Positions 1-9,459 are shown, numbered from the stretch's first letter. The stretch: 45,127 nucleotides of DNA from an uncultured bacterium (GCA_905215775.1 CAJMRM010000018.1:1-45127), one strand, 5' to 3'. A program made the numbers and translations. The notes: generated by a model from the sequence alone, not told the origin.

Positions 1-246
1 CATAATTCATCGATGCGTCCCAAGATGTTCATTTATAAAAACCTCATTTCTGTGTACATTTTTAATAGTATTTCATAGCCATAGGGTGGATGCGGATAAA
101 AACCGACATGTCGATTTAAACTTAATTGTAGATGGAAAGATGCCAGGTTATTAGTAGTCAAAGAAGAAAGTAAAATAGTTTCTATTAGATCTATTATCCG
201 TTTAAATAGAAGTATGGACGGATTAGTATCCCTTATTAGAAAAAGG

Positions 247-275
247 TTTACTTTCTATAAGGAAAGTAATATAAT
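247..275 (+). promoter_or_regulatory. Probable sigma-A promoter of the Tad locus with an inverted repeat in the spacer
   Basis: A -35-like TTTACT (247-252) and a consensus -10 TATAAT (270-275) are separated by 17 bases. An 8-base perfect inverted repeat, TTACTTTC (248-255) and GAAAGTAA (262-269), fills almost the whole region between the two boxes. Its place suggests an operator, though it could be chance in AT-rich DNA. The first 246 bases of the window are AT-rich and I see no gene in them. Confidence 0.6.
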
Positions 276-318
276 ATAAAATTAAGAAGTATAACCAAGG
301 ATAAGCGTGGAGGATGGG

Positions 319-1428
319 ATGAGTAAGAAAAGGCTTTTGCTGGCTGATACAGATGAGCATTTTTTGAGGGAACTTTCCTATTATTTTATGGAAAGAGTAC
401 CTCAGTTTGAATTGATCATATTTACAGAGCCAGAAAAAATGTACCAGTATTTGGAGTTGAATGGCCAGGCGGATGTGATTATTGTGGATGAAGAACTGGC
501 AGGAGAACGTCTGAGCGCATTGACAGAAGGAAGGACAAGGATTGCTTTTTCTACTGGGAAAACGCTTCCAGAAGGATACGGCATCGTGAAAAAATTCCAG
601 AGGATGGAGACTTTGGCCAGCGCGGTTTTAGTCCAGTACGCAGAAGACAGTAATACACTGGATACGATCCGGGGAAACAGCAACACCAGAATCACATGTT
701 TTTATAGTCCAGGAGGAGGTACGGGAAAGACCGTTTTGTCGCTGGCAGCTGCGGCAGCTTCGGTAAAAATGGGGATCAGAACGCTTTATCTGAATCTGGA
801 AGAAATCGATTCTATATCAGACTGTATGGGAAAAACTCCGGGAAATCTTTCGGATCTTTACTTGTCTCTGAAAACAAAGGGAAGGAACGCAGGTGTGCGG
901 TTAAAAAGTGCTCTGGGCGTGGAGCCATCGGCAGGATTTTCTTTTGTATCCGGAGTTGAAAGTATTTCGGAATATGAGGAGATCAATGGGGAGGATATGG
1001 AAAAACTTTTTGGGGCAGTGCGAGAGCTGGCTGCTTTTGATCTGGTGATCGTGGATCTTTCCTCGGGATTTGGAGCTATGGAGCGGGCGGCGCTTAGGGA
1101 GGCGGACCGGATTCTGGTTCCGGCTGTTTCGAGGACAGGACTGTCCAAGTTAGAGCGTATTCTGAGGGAAACGGCGCTTCATGACCGATACGAGCCTTTT
1201 ATAGATAAAATGAGTCTCATAATAAATCGGGTAACGGGCAGGAATGACGTTGACAGGATACCAGGTGCAGTAAAGGATCAGATTTCGTGTTGTGCCTGTG
1301 TGACGGAGTCAGCGGTTCTGGCAGATCCATCCACAGTCCTCCGGTCTGGTGAAGTTCTGGTACCTGTAATGGAACCGGTGATCCGGACGGCTATGGGAGC
1401 AATTCCAGGCAGAGGAGGAAGGCCATGA
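319..1428 (+). CDS. tadZ: TadZ/CpaE-like pilus-localising ATPase
   Basis: First gene of the Tad pilus operon. The N-terminal ~110 residues look like a response-regulator receiver fold (LLLADTDEHF at the start, then VIIVDEEL). The C-terminal part is a MinD/ParA-type ATPase with a P-loop (SPGGGTGKT) and a Walker B-like strand (DLVIVDLSSGFG). The usual first Lys of the deviant Walker A is not seen (Ser instead). In the family TadZ marks the pole or site where the pilus is built and recruits the other Tad proteins. The ATG at 319 is preferred because GGAGG lies 5 bases upstream; a GTG at 307 in the same frame would overlap that ribosome site. Its end overlaps the next gene by 4 bases (ATGA), so translation is likely coupled. 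Confidence 0.85.
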   Translation: MSKKRLLLADTDEHFLRELSYYFMERVPQFELIIFTEPEKMYQYLELNGQADVIIVDEELAGERLSALTEGRTRIAFSTGKTLPEGYGIVKKFQRMETLASAVLVQYAEDSNTLDTIRGNSNTRITCFYSPGGGTGKTVLSLAAAAASVKMGIRTLYLNLEEIDSISDCMGKTPGNLSDLYLSLKTKGRNAGVRLKSALGVEPSAGFSFVSGVESISEYEEINGEDMEKLFGAVRELAAFDLVIVDLSSGFGAMERAALREADRILVPAVSRTGLSKLERILRETALHDRYEPFIDKMSLIINRVTGRNDVDRIPGAVKDQISCCACVTESAVLADPSTVLRSGEVLVPVMEPVIRTAMGAIPGRGGRP

Positions 1429-2660
1429 TTGAAAATATGCAGCAGTATATAAAGGAGGTCCGCGAGATGGTCTCCAGGAGGCTGGATCTGACCAGGAACC
1501 TGGAGGATGAAGAGATACGGGACGTAGTTGCAGAACTGGTGGCGGAGGAATCCAGAAAGCAGTACATGACCCTGACCGAAAAGCGGGAGGTGATCGAGGG
1601 CGTTTTCAACTCCATGCGGGGACTGGATGTGCTCCAGCCGCTGGTGGACGATCCTACTGTGACAGAAATCATGATCAATGGTCCCCACCATGTGTTCGTT
1701 GAGCAGTCCGGCCGTCTTTTCAGAAAAAATGTCAGCTTTGGCACTAATGAGAAGCTGGAGAATGTGATCTTAAACATTGTGTCCAGGGTAAACCGTACTG
1801 TCAATGAAGCGAATCCAATTGTAGACGCCAGGCTGCTGGACGGTTCCCGTGTCAATGTGGTGCTGCCTCCCATTGCTCTGGACGGTCCCACCGTGACCAT
1901 AAGAAAATTCCCGGAGGACCCCATGACTGTGCAGAAGCTCATCGCTTACGGCTCCATTACGCCAGAGGTGGCGGAGCTTCTGGAACGTATGGTAAAGGCA
2001 AAATATAACATTTTCATCAGCGGAGGCACCGGTTCCGGAAAGACTACATTTTTAAACGCCCTGTCCAACTTTATTCCCAGGGACGAGCGCGTGATCACAA
2101 TTGAAGACTCGGCAGAGCTCCAGATTAAGGGCGTGGATAATCTGGTACGTTTAGAGACCAGGAATGCCAATATGGAAGGAAAGGGTGAGGTGACCATCCG
2201 CGATCTGATCCGGTCGTCCCTCCGTATGCGTCCCGAGCGGATCGTAGTGGGAGAGGTCCGGGGCGCTGAGGCCCTGGACATGCTCCAGGCCATGAATACA
2301 GGCCACGACGGATCCCTGTCTACGGGCCATTCCAATTCTACCAGGGATATGCTGAGTCGTCTGGAGACCATGGTGGTATCGGGGAATAACATTCCTATCG
2401 AGGCCATAAGGCAGCAGATCGCCTCTGCCATCGACGTGATCATTCAGTTGTCCAGGCTTAGGGACAAATCCAGACGGACCATTGAGATCACAGAGGTGGC
2501 AGGATATGAAAACGGGGCCATCCGTCTGAATCCGCTGTACCGGTTTGTGGAGCATGGGGAGGATAAAAACGGCCGGGTCCTGGGAGGGCTGGAGCGGACG
2601 GAAAATCCTATGATCCATAAAGAGAAATTCCACAACGCTGGTCTCAGCGACCAGGTGTAG
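1425..2660 (+). CDS. tadA: TadA/CpaF-family secretion ATPase
   Basis: Hexameric cytoplasmic ATPase that powers Flp pilus extension. The ~411-residue length fits the family. An N-terminal helical region leads into the typical LQPLVDDPTVTEIMINGP segment. The ATPase core has Walker A GGTGSGKTT near residues 200-208, a Walker B segment RPERIVVGEVRG, and a His box ending in STGHSNS. The start codon overlaps the tadZ stop, and tadB follows 10 bases later. Identity as TadA rather than a type II or IVa ATPase rests on the CpaF-type motifs and on the tadB-tadC-pilin neighbours. Confidence 0.95.
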   Translation: MIENMQQYIKEVREMVSRRLDLTRNLEDEEIRDVVAELVAEESRKQYMTLTEKREVIEGVFNSMRGLDVLQPLVDDPTVTEIMINGPHHVFVEQSGRLFRKNVSFGTNEKLENVILNIVSRVNRTVNEANPIVDARLLDGSRVNVVLPPIALDGPTVTIRKFPEDPMTVQKLIAYGSITPEVAELLERMVKAKYNIFISGGTGSGKTTFLNALSNFIPRDERVITIEDSAELQIKGVDNLVRLETRNANMEGKGEVTIRDLIRSSLRMRPERIVVGEVRGAEALDMLQAMNTGHDGSLSTGHSNSTRDMLSRLETMVVSGNNIPIEAIRQQIASAIDVIIQLSRLRDKSRRTIEITEVAGYENGAIRLNPLYRFVEHGEDKNGRVLGGLERTENPMIHKEKFHNAGLSDQV

Positions 2661-2670
2661 GGGGGAAAAC

Positions 2671-3465
2671 ATGCTTTTTAAGAAAGAAAAGGAAGAAGAG
2701 ATGGTGGAGCGGGAGGACGGTCTGACGGATTATAACGTCTATGTAATGGGAAAGACGGAAAAGATCCTAAACACGGTCTTCGCCGCCGCCGTACTGTTTG
2801 CCGTGGGATATATTTTCTATCACAACGTGATCCTATCGGCGCTTCTGATGATTCTGGCTGTCAAATGGCCGAAGATCCGCACCAGGCAGATCATTGAAAA
2901 ACGGAAGAGCCAGCTGACCATACAGTTTAAGGACATGCTCTATTCCCTGTCCTCGGCCCTGTCTGTGGGAAAATCCGTGGAGACGGGCATCCAGGACGCC
3001 CTTCAGGATCTCCGGGTCATCTACCCGGATCCAGAGACAGATATCCTGGTGGAGCTGGAATATATCCTCCGGGGCATCGGTATGAACAATACAGTGGAGA
3101 GTATGTTTGGCCAGTTTGCAGAAAGGGCCCATCTGGAGGACATTGAAAATTTTACAGATATCTTCGTGACATGTAAGCGCACCGGCGGTGATCTGATCGA
3201 GGTGATGCGCTCCACCTCCAGTACCATAGGAGAAAAGATTGAAGTGAAACAGGAGATCGACACCACCATATCGGGAAAGAAATTCGAGTTTAATACCATG
3301 ATGGTCATGCCAGTGGTCATGGTGCTGTTTCTGACCGTCACATCCGGCGACTATATGGAGCCGGTATTTACGACCATTCCCGGGAAGCTGGCCATGACGG
3401 CAGCCATCGGGATATTCGGAATCTCATATCTGGTGGGCTCAAAATTAATGAAGATCCGCGTGTGA
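2671..3465 (+). CDS. tadB: TadB-like inner-membrane platform protein (GspF/T2SSF domain)
   Basis: 264 residues. Two hydrophobic segments near residues 30-65 are followed by a cytoplasmic helical domain of about 120 residues (including FKDMLYSLSSALSVGKSVE) and two C-terminal membrane segments. This layout matches the TadB half of the TadB/TadC membrane platform on which TadA turns. A GGGGG-rich ribosome site lies just before the ATG, and the gene sits directly between tadA and tadC. Assignment is by domain pattern and order; the sequence has no catalytic motif to check. Confidence 0.85.
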   Translation: MLFKKEKEEEMVEREDGLTDYNVYVMGKTEKILNTVFAAAVLFAVGYIFYHNVILSALLMILAVKWPKIRTRQIIEKRKSQLTIQFKDMLYSLSSALSVGKSVETGIQDALQDLRVIYPDPETDILVELEYILRGIGMNNTVESMFGQFAERAHLEDIENFTDIFVTCKRTGGDLIEVMRSTSSTIGEKIEVKQEIDTTISGKKFEFNTMMVMPVVMVLFLTVTSGDYMEPVFTTIPGKLAMTAAIGIFGISYLVGSKLMKIRV

Positions 3466-3478
3466 TGGAGGAAAAGGC

Positions 3479-4402
3479 ATGGTGTTTCAGGGAATCGCGG
3501 CTGCGGTTTTTGCAGTCTTTATGGGAGTGTTCCTGGTGTTTTACATAAAGTCCCGGGGACAGTACGACGAGTATATGGAGTATGTGGATAAGGAGGAGTA
3601 TGGGCTGAAAGACTTTATTCCCATTGGCCTGGCTATGTCCGAGGCGGCAGCCTGGGAGAGGCTCATGCCCATGGCGCTCCGGTCGGTCCTGGCCCGCCAT
3701 AAAAATAAGGTTTATCAGAAGATCCTGGAGCTTAAGGGACCCAGGGACGCAGAGTTTTATCTCTATATCCACCAGGGATACCGCCTGGCGGCAGCGGTCC
3801 TGGCAGCAGTCTTCCTTTCCCTGATGGGAATGCTCATGGTATTCCAGGGAAGCATGGACGGTATGGCTTTAACAGTCGGTTCGGCGGCGGCCATGGCGGC
3901 GGTGCCCTTTCTTATGGACAGCGCCCTGGATGAAAAGATCAAGGAACGGCGGCTTTCCATTCGGATGGAATTTCCGGAGTTTGTCAATAAGCTGACGCTG
4001 CTGGTCAATGCCGGTATGACCATTTCCAGAGCCTGGGAGAAGATCATCAATGAGAATAAAAAGGATCACATTTTATATGAAGAGATGCGCTACGCCCTGG
4101 CGGAGATCCGGGCAGGAAAGCCCGAGGGTACCGCATATGAGGAGTTTGCCCGCCGGTGCCATGTGAAGGAGGTCACCAAGTTCGCCTCCGTCATTGTCAT
4201 GAATCTGAGGCGGGGCGGCGCGGAGGTGGTGCTGGTTCTTAGGGAGCAGGGCCATGAATGCTGGGAGATGCGGAAAAATGCCGCCAGGGAGCTGGGCGAG
4301 CAGGCAGGGACGAAGATCCTGATCCCTATGATGATCATGTTTCTGGGGATCGTGCTGATCGTGGCGACTCCGGCGGTGCTTAGTATGACCAGCGGGATGT
4401 AA
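3479..4402 (+). CDS. tadC: TadC-like inner-membrane platform protein (GspF/T2SSF domain)
   Basis: 307 residues. There is an N-terminal membrane helix, two more near residues 100-145, a cytoplasmic helical domain (EFPEFVNKLTLLVNAGMTI is typical of TadC), and a C-terminal membrane helix. With TadB it should form the platform of the Flp assembly machine. The ATG follows GGAGG. This is the last gene of the motor block: a 328-base gap holding a large palindrome separates it from the pilin gene. Confidence 0.87.
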   Translation: MVFQGIAAAVFAVFMGVFLVFYIKSRGQYDEYMEYVDKEEYGLKDFIPIGLAMSEAAAWERLMPMALRSVLARHKNKVYQKILELKGPRDAEFYLYIHQGYRLAAAVLAAVFLSLMGMLMVFQGSMDGMALTVGSAAAMAAVPFLMDSALDEKIKERRLSIRMEFPEFVNKLTLLVNAGMTISRAWEKIINENKKDHILYEEMRYALAEIRAGKPEGTAYEEFARRCHVKEVTKFASVIVMNLRRGGAEVVLVLREQGHECWEMRKNAARELGEQAGTKILIPMMIMFLGIVLIVATPAVLSMTSGM

Positions 4403-4425
4403 GGGGGAGTGTGCAGGGAAGTGTG

Positions 4426-4560
4426 GGGCCGGGGGGAACACCTCTTATCGTTGTTCGCCAGCCTTCGCTTACACTGTACGTCTATGGCGGACTTTGTCCG
4501 CCCTATCCTGTACAGTGTGCTCAGGATGCGTACAACTGATAAGGATGTTCCCCCCGGCCC
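4426..4560 (+). repeat. 135-bp composite palindrome between tadC and the pilin gene
   Basis: The outer arms are perfect 15-base inverted repeats, GGGCCGGGGGGAACA (4426-4440) and TGTTCCCCCCGGCCC (4546-4560). Pairing continues imperfectly inward (CTTATC..GTTG against CAACTGATAAG), then through ACACTGTAC/GTACAGTGT and the tip stem GGCGGAC-TTT-GTCCGCC. As RNA it would fold into one long hairpin. No T-run follows, so it is not a classical terminator. It could be a processing or stability element that lets pilin mRNA differ from motor mRNA, or a small non-autonomous mobile element. The rest of the 4403-4730 gap holds no gene I can support. Confidence 0.75.
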
Positions 4561-4730
4561 GGCGGCTTTCCTGGCTTGGGGGAGATAAAAGGAGTTCTCG
4601 TTTGTCCGGTTTTCTGGTATGGGGAGAGAGGATAGGGGAGAATGGGTTTGCGGTAGAAGTACCGGGGTTCTGGTATTTTTATAGAAAACGCCGGATCTGG
4701 CGGATTATGTACGGAAGGGAGGAGAATGGG

Positions 4731-4925
4731 ATGGAGATGCTTAAGAGGTTTTATACTGAGGAAGACGGTATGGGTACTGTGGAGCTGGTGATGATCATCG
4801 CGGCTTTGATGTGTATTGCGCTGTTGTTTAGGGAACAGATTTCGAATTTTGCTGGAAAAATCATGAAGACTGTATTTGATGACACTTTGGTAACTGGACC
4901 ATCTGCACCAGCTATGCCGAAATAA
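4731..4925 (+). CDS. Flp-type (type IVb) pilin, major subunit candidate
   Basis: 64-residue prepilin. A short charged leader ends in EEDG, then MGTVE and a single hydrophobic stretch (LVMIIAALMCIALLF). A Gly at the cleavage point with Glu at +5 of the mature protein is the type IV prepilin signature, so a peptidase should cut between residues 13 and 14. The short mature length (~51 residues) is typical of Flp pilins. The ATG at 4731 is chosen because an AGGGAGGAG ribosome site ends about 7 bases before it. An in-frame ATG at 4707 exists but has no good site. This is the only plain Flp-sized pilin gene in the locus. Confidence 0.85.
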   Translation: MEMLKRFYTEEDGMGTVELVMIIAALMCIALLFREQISNFAGKIMKTVFDDTLVTGPSAPAMPK

Positions 4926-4933
4926 TAACCTTC

Positions 4934-4963
4934 CTGCCGACGGGTGTCACAGCCCGCCGGCGG
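4934..4963 (+). other. Hairpin downstream of the pilin gene
   Basis: CTGCCGACGGG pairs with CCCGCCGGCGG across an 8-base loop, with one mismatch and one wobble, starting 9 bases after the pilin stop. It is GC-rich but lacks a following T-run. It may stabilise the 3' end of pilin mRNA or cause partial termination. This is inference from the fold only. Confidence 0.45.
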
Positions 4964-5130
4964 ATTTCTGGGGTGCGGGGATATATAGAGAGTTGGAGTA
5001 TCTGCGTGCCAGGTTTTATGGAGTCTGGCAGAACTGTGCGGGGGAGGGGAGGAACTCTGGCTTAGTGACTGCTGGAGACTGTTCTGCCGGAGTGTATGAT
5101 GATATGAATAATGGGACGGAGTGTGGGAAA

Positions 5131-5796
5131 GTGAGATCCATTGGTAAGTTTTTCAAGGAAAGGAAATGGAGGAATGATGGTTATCTGACCATTGAGATGA
5201 CGATTATTTTTCCGGTGATCTTTTTTTCGCTTCTGCTGATCCTGTTTATGGGGATCGTGCTTTACCAGGAGGTGGAGCAGCAGAGCCTGGCGGTTCAGGC
5301 GTCGGAGCGGGGGGCGGTGGTGTACAGCTCCCGGGTTTCGGATATGAGCACCGGAGTGAAGAGCCTGGAGGATTTTAAGATCCGGGATCCGTACAGGAAC
5401 GTACCGTTTATGGACGGAGGAGTGAAGCAGTCCTATGTGAGCCTGGTGAACGCCTATGTGGCGGAGCGGGAGGGAGGCCGGGACGTGCTTTCCGGAGAAC
5501 TGAAAAATAAAAGCTATACGGAGATCGAGGATTACCTGGTGGCAAAGCGGGTGAAGGTGACCATTGATAAGTCCTACCATACGCCGGTGGATTCCATTGC
5601 CGCCATGTTCGGCCATGAGGGGCCCTTTGATGTCCACACGTCAGCTGTGTCGGCGGTGACGGATTCACCGGATTTTGTCCGGAATGTGGATATTGTCGGG
5701 GATATTGCCAGGCAGACGAAGGTGTTTGGCACCATGGACCAGGGATATGGGAAGATCAGGGAGGCCATTGCAAAGGCTAAGGATCTTCTGGAATGA
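5131..5796 (+). CDS. TadE-like pseudopilin (minor)
   Basis: A leader ending in RNDG is followed by YLTIEMTIIFPVIFF, giving Gly at the cut site and Glu at +5, then one membrane helix and a ~170-residue outside domain. This matches TadE/TadF pseudopilins, which are processed by the prepilin peptidase and are needed for pilus assembly. The start is uncertain. I chose GTG at 5131 (GGAG about 12 bases upstream, 17-residue leader); the ATG at 5104 is an alternative that lengthens the leader by nine residues. An ATG at 4993 is possible but would give an unusually long leader. Confidence 0.75.
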   Translation: MRSIGKFFKERKWRNDGYLTIEMTIIFPVIFFSLLLILFMGIVLYQEVEQQSLAVQASERGAVVYSSRVSDMSTGVKSLEDFKIRDPYRNVPFMDGGVKQSYVSLVNAYVAEREGGRDVLSGELKNKSYTEIEDYLVAKRVKVTIDKSYHTPVDSIAAMFGHEGPFDVHTSAVSAVTDSPDFVRNVDIVGDIARQTKVFGTMDQGYGKIREAIAKAKDLLE

Positions 5797-5833
5797 GGAA
5801 GCCGCCTGCCGGGCGGAAAAAGGGGTTTAGAGT

Positions 5834-8320
5834 ATGAAGCTGTTTGAAAACCGGAGGCTTAAGGGAGCCGTTTCTATCTTTCTGGTGATCATCACCATTC
5901 CATGTCTGCTTTTATCGGCAGTGCTCATCGACGGAAGCCGTTTATCCAGCGCCAGGGCTATGACCCAGGAGGCCACGGATCTGGCTGCGGCCAGTATCCT
6001 GGCATCCTATGATCAGACCCTGAAGGATGAGTTCGGGTTGTTTGCCATGGAGGAAAAGGATCCGGCGGCCCTGGAGGAGATCTTTAAGGAGAGCTTAAAC
6101 GCCACGCTCCTGGCCCATGGGATGACGGCGGATTCCGATTATTCCGAGCGGCTGTGGGATATCATGAAAACCACGGTCACAGGTGAAAAGTCGTATATGG
6201 GGGAGTCGTTTTTAAATCTTTATGACTTCAGCCTGGATTCCTGCCAGGTGACGCCCCTCTATTCCCTGGCCAATCAGGACGTGCTGGAAAACCAGATGGT
6301 GGAGTACGCCAAATTCCGGGGAATCTATGTGATGGCGGACCGTCTGGAGCTGTTCCGCCAGACCGGGGAGATCCAGGCAGAGGCGGAAAAGAATAAGGTG
6401 TCCTCAGAGGTCATGGAGGACAAGATGGATGTGGATGAGGAAAATGCGGCGGCGGATGCGGCTTTAAAAAAGCTTCAGGAGGAGATCCCAGGCTTAAACG
6501 ACGGGATCCGGGCCGTGGAGACGGCGGAGGAGAGATATCTGACCTGTTTACGGGCGCGGATGGAGCAGCTTCGGATCCAGAATACGGACACCGAGGATAC
6601 ACTGACCAGGGAGCAGAGGGAGGATGCCCGGGACTATGAGGCAGCCAGGACAGCCCTGCTGGGAGCGGCTTCTGAGACGCGGACCCGGGCGGAAACAGTC
6701 CTGGACCGGGCAGAGAAAGCCAGGTCTGCCATCAATGCGTCCATCGGCCGTCTGGAGAAGTTCAGAAATTCCAATCAGGGAAAGGCGGCTGGGAACGAAA
6801 CGGTCCAGGAGCTTTTGAAGGATGCGGACGATAACATAAAAAAGTATCGGGAAAGCTATCTTCCGTCTGTGGAAGGACTTTTAAAGGACAGTACCCTCAC
6901 AAGACTGGCCGGGGATACGGGGCTGACACGCCGTCTGGAAGGTGTGATGGATGAGATCGGAGAGGCTGTTACAGCCTATACGGATGAGATCAGCAGAATG
7001 CTGGAGGAGGCCGGGGAGACAGATATAGTGATCCTGGAATATTTCTATTATTTCCTGGACAGCCGGCAGAATACAGCAAGCATCAGCGAGGCTGTGTCCG
7101 GCGGCCCCAGCACCCGGTATTACCGTCCGGCCCTCCGGGAGCCGTCGGATTACTTCCGGGGAAAGAGCTGGGATCCAGAGGACTTCAATCCTGCCAAAAA
7201 AAATTCTCCGGCATCCGGCAGCATCATCAGCCAGGATTTTGCAAAAAACACCTCCGGGGCCGCGGGAGATCCGGATAAAGGGGCCGAAGGAGAGGCGGAG
7301 CAGGGAACCATAGACGACACCGTTTATAATGCAAGACCTTCCAGAACCTTCGATCCGGAGGCAGAGAAAAGCGTCAGTACGGCTTTTTATAATGAAAGCA
7401 ACGATCTGAGCGCCTCAAAGAATGCGGTGTCAAAGGGGTCTGACAGCTTTCTCCTGGGGATCGGGGAAGCGGCCCGGGATGATATCCTGGCCTTTTCCTA
7501 TATGATCGGAACCTTTAAGACCAGGCTCACGGGCGTGGAGAAATTTTCCGCCTCCGGCATGTCCCAGAGGGATAAAGACAGCTTTTACATGCCAAAATGG
7601 CGGTATGCCCATGGGGACGGGGAGCTGGATATGCGTTTTGAACCCAAAAAGGATCGGAATACGGTCCTCCGCAGTGAGATCGAATATATAATCTATGGAA
7701 ATAAGAGCGACACGGCCAATGAGGCGGCTGTTTATTCTACGATCTTTGCGGAACGGCTGGCCAACAACATGATCGCCATGTATACGGAGCGGAACGTGGT
7801 AAACCCGTCCTGTCACGCCGCCGCAGCCCTGGCGTCGGCGGCCACGGGCGGCCTGGTGCCGGAGCCTGTGTTCTTCTGGATCTTCCTGACCGCCTGGGCC
7901 ACGGCAGAGACGGTGATCGAAATGGACTATCTGATCTCCGGCGGCTATAAGATCCCACTTTTTAAGACGAACCGCAATATCCTGCTGAACCAGGTTCCCA
8001 CAGCGTCGGGTGACGGGCTGATTTCCAATTATGGAACGACGGGGATCTTCGTATCCTATGAGGATTATCTGACTCTGTTCATGCTGATGGCAGGAAAGGA
8101 AAAGCGGATCATGCGCAGCGCGGACCTGATCGAAATGAATATGAAGAAAAACGGGGAGACGGATTTTACTATGGCGAAGGCGTATACATACCTCCGGGCG
8201 GAATCGGGACTTTCCATCCGCCATCTGTTCGGAAGCGTGATGCCGTTCCAGGAGACATATGAAAGACAGGGGTATTCGGGCCGGATCCGGTTTACCAATA
8301 CCATTTACCAGGGCTACTAG
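5834..8320 (+). CDS. Large TadG-like membrane-anchored protein (DUF5702 type)
   Basis: 828 residues. An N-terminal membrane helix (GAVSIFLVIITIPCLLL) is followed by a segment rich in small residues (SSARAMTQEATDLAAASIL) like the start of TadG-type Flp assembly proteins. Residues ~200-400 are highly charged and probably coiled coil. A second hydrophobic region (ATGGLVPEPVFFWIFLTAW) lies near residue 680. It sits between two pseudopilin genes, consistent with a structural or assembly part of the pilus. The family is known in Clostridia Tad loci, but I know of no tested function. Confidence 0.7.
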   Translation: MKLFENRRLKGAVSIFLVIITIPCLLLSAVLIDGSRLSSARAMTQEATDLAAASILASYDQTLKDEFGLFAMEEKDPAALEEIFKESLNATLLAHGMTADSDYSERLWDIMKTTVTGEKSYMGESFLNLYDFSLDSCQVTPLYSLANQDVLENQMVEYAKFRGIYVMADRLELFRQTGEIQAEAEKNKVSSEVMEDKMDVDEENAAADAALKKLQEEIPGLNDGIRAVETAEERYLTCLRARMEQLRIQNTDTEDTLTREQREDARDYEAARTALLGAASETRTRAETVLDRAEKARSAINASIGRLEKFRNSNQGKAAGNETVQELLKDADDNIKKYRESYLPSVEGLLKDSTLTRLAGDTGLTRRLEGVMDEIGEAVTAYTDEISRMLEEAGETDIVILEYFYYFLDSRQNTASISEAVSGGPSTRYYRPALREPSDYFRGKSWDPEDFNPAKKNSPASGSIISQDFAKNTSGAAGDPDKGAEGEAEQGTIDDTVYNARPSRTFDPEAEKSVSTAFYNESNDLSASKNAVSKGSDSFLLGIGEAARDDILAFSYMIGTFKTRLTGVEKFSASGMSQRDKDSFYMPKWRYAHGDGELDMRFEPKKDRNTVLRSEIEYIIYGNKSDTANEAAVYSTIFAERLANNMIAMYTERNVVNPSCHAAAALASAATGGLVPEPVFFWIFLTAWATAETVIEMDYLISGGYKIPLFKTNRNILLNQVPTASGDGLISNYGTTGIFVSYEDYLTLFMLMAGKEKRIMRSADLIEMNMKKNGETDFTMAKAYTYLRAESGLSIRHLFGSVMPFQETYERQGYSGRIRFTNTIYQGY

Positions 8321-8331
8321 GGAGATGAAGT

Positions 8332-9459
8332 ATGAAGCAGAGGGAAAAAGGAGCGCTGAGCATTGAGGCCAGCATTTCCTATTCAATTTTTCTGATGGTC
8401 CTTGTGACGGTCCTTTATATCATGCGGATCGTGTATGCATATGGGCTGATCCAGCATGCGGTCTGCCAGACGGCAAAGGAGCTGTCCATGTATTCGTATA
8501 TATACCAGGCCGCAGGCCTTGGACAGCTGAACCAGGATATCGCTGGAGCAACCGGAGACCGGACGGAGCAGTTCAATGCCGATGCAGAGGATATTGTGGA
8601 TTTTTATGAGGAGTTCAGCTCTGGGAACCTGAGCGCCGGGTATGAGGGAACCACATCTCCGGCGGAGATCCTTAAAAATGTGGGTGCAGCGGCTATGAAC
8701 CAGGCAGGGAAAGGAGCGAACCAGCTGCTGTTTGAAACTGCGGCCAGACCGCTCCTGGCTGGGTATATAGGAGCGGATTCCAGAGGGAACAGCGCAGACG
8801 AGCGGTTAAAGGCCCTGCGGGTGACCGGAGGCCTTGGAGGGCTGAATTTAAGCAGCTCCAGTTTTTTTGAGGACGGCCAGACCATTGATCTGGTGGTCTG
8901 CTATACCATCGATCCAGTGATGCCTTTGGATATCCTTCCGTCCATGAACCTGGCAAGCCGGGCATACATCCGGGGGATGAACGGCTCCTCCATCTTTACG
9001 GGAGAAGGCGGCGGAGGCGGATCCGGAATGGGAAAGGAGGAGGGCGAGAAGAAGTCCAGTGTCTGGGATCTGAGCCCCATGGAACGGGGAAAGGCCATTA
9101 AGGACCAGCAGGGGATCCGGAACCTTCCGGATAAGTTTTCAACGTTTTCCGCCTTTGACCGGAGCACAGGAAAGGCCACGCGGGAATACAGCATGGATAT
9201 CCGGGACGTTTCCTACCAGAAGGTATCCGGTATTGAGTCTGTTCTGAGGAGCCAGTGCAGCAAAATTGAAAATTTCCGGGATACTGCCTATGGGGGAGTA
9301 ACCATAAAGAAAGAGGAGATAAGGAGCAGCGAGCTGGTGGTCTACATCCCTTTCTCCTCCAAAGACCGGCCTGTGGACCGGGCGGCCTTTGATCAGGCGG
9401 TGAAAAACGTACAGAAACAGTATCCAGGGATCAGGATCACGGCAAAGGAGATCGATTGA
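8332..9459 (+). CDS. Second TadE-like pseudopilin with long outside domain
   Basis: The leader MKQREKG is followed by ALSIEASISYSIFLM, giving a Gly cleavage point with Glu at +5 of the mature protein, and one membrane helix. The ~350-residue outside domain has a Gly-rich loop (GEGGGGGSGMG) near residue 227. It is much longer than ordinary TadE proteins. The gene starts 11 bases after the DUF5702 gene, and the next gene begins 23 bases after its stop. Likely a minor or tip-proximal subunit; this is inferred from its class and place. Confidence 0.72.
   Translation: MKQREKGALSIEASISYSIFLMVLVTVLYIMRIVYAYGLIQHAVCQTAKELSMYSYIYQAAGLGQLNQDIAGATGDRTEQFNADAEDIVDFYEEFSSGNLSAGYEGTTSPAEILKNVGAAAMNQAGKGANQLLFETAARPLLAGYIGADSRGNSADERLKALRVTGGLGGLNLSSSSFFEDGQTIDLVVCYTIDPVMPLDILPSMNLASRAYIRGMNGSSIFTGEGGGGGSGMGKEEGEKKSSVWDLSPMERGKAIKDQQGIRNLPDKFSTFSAFDRSTGKATREYSMDIRDVSYQKVSGIESVLRSQCSKIENFRDTAYGGVTIKKEEIRSSELVVYIPFSSKDRPVDRAAFDQAVKNVQKQYPGIRITAKEID

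Noticed and set aside
4494..4730. Longer 143-residue reading of the pilin gene starting at 4494
   Set aside because: The extra N-terminus would run through the palindrome, lacks a ribosome site and would spoil the short prepilin leader.
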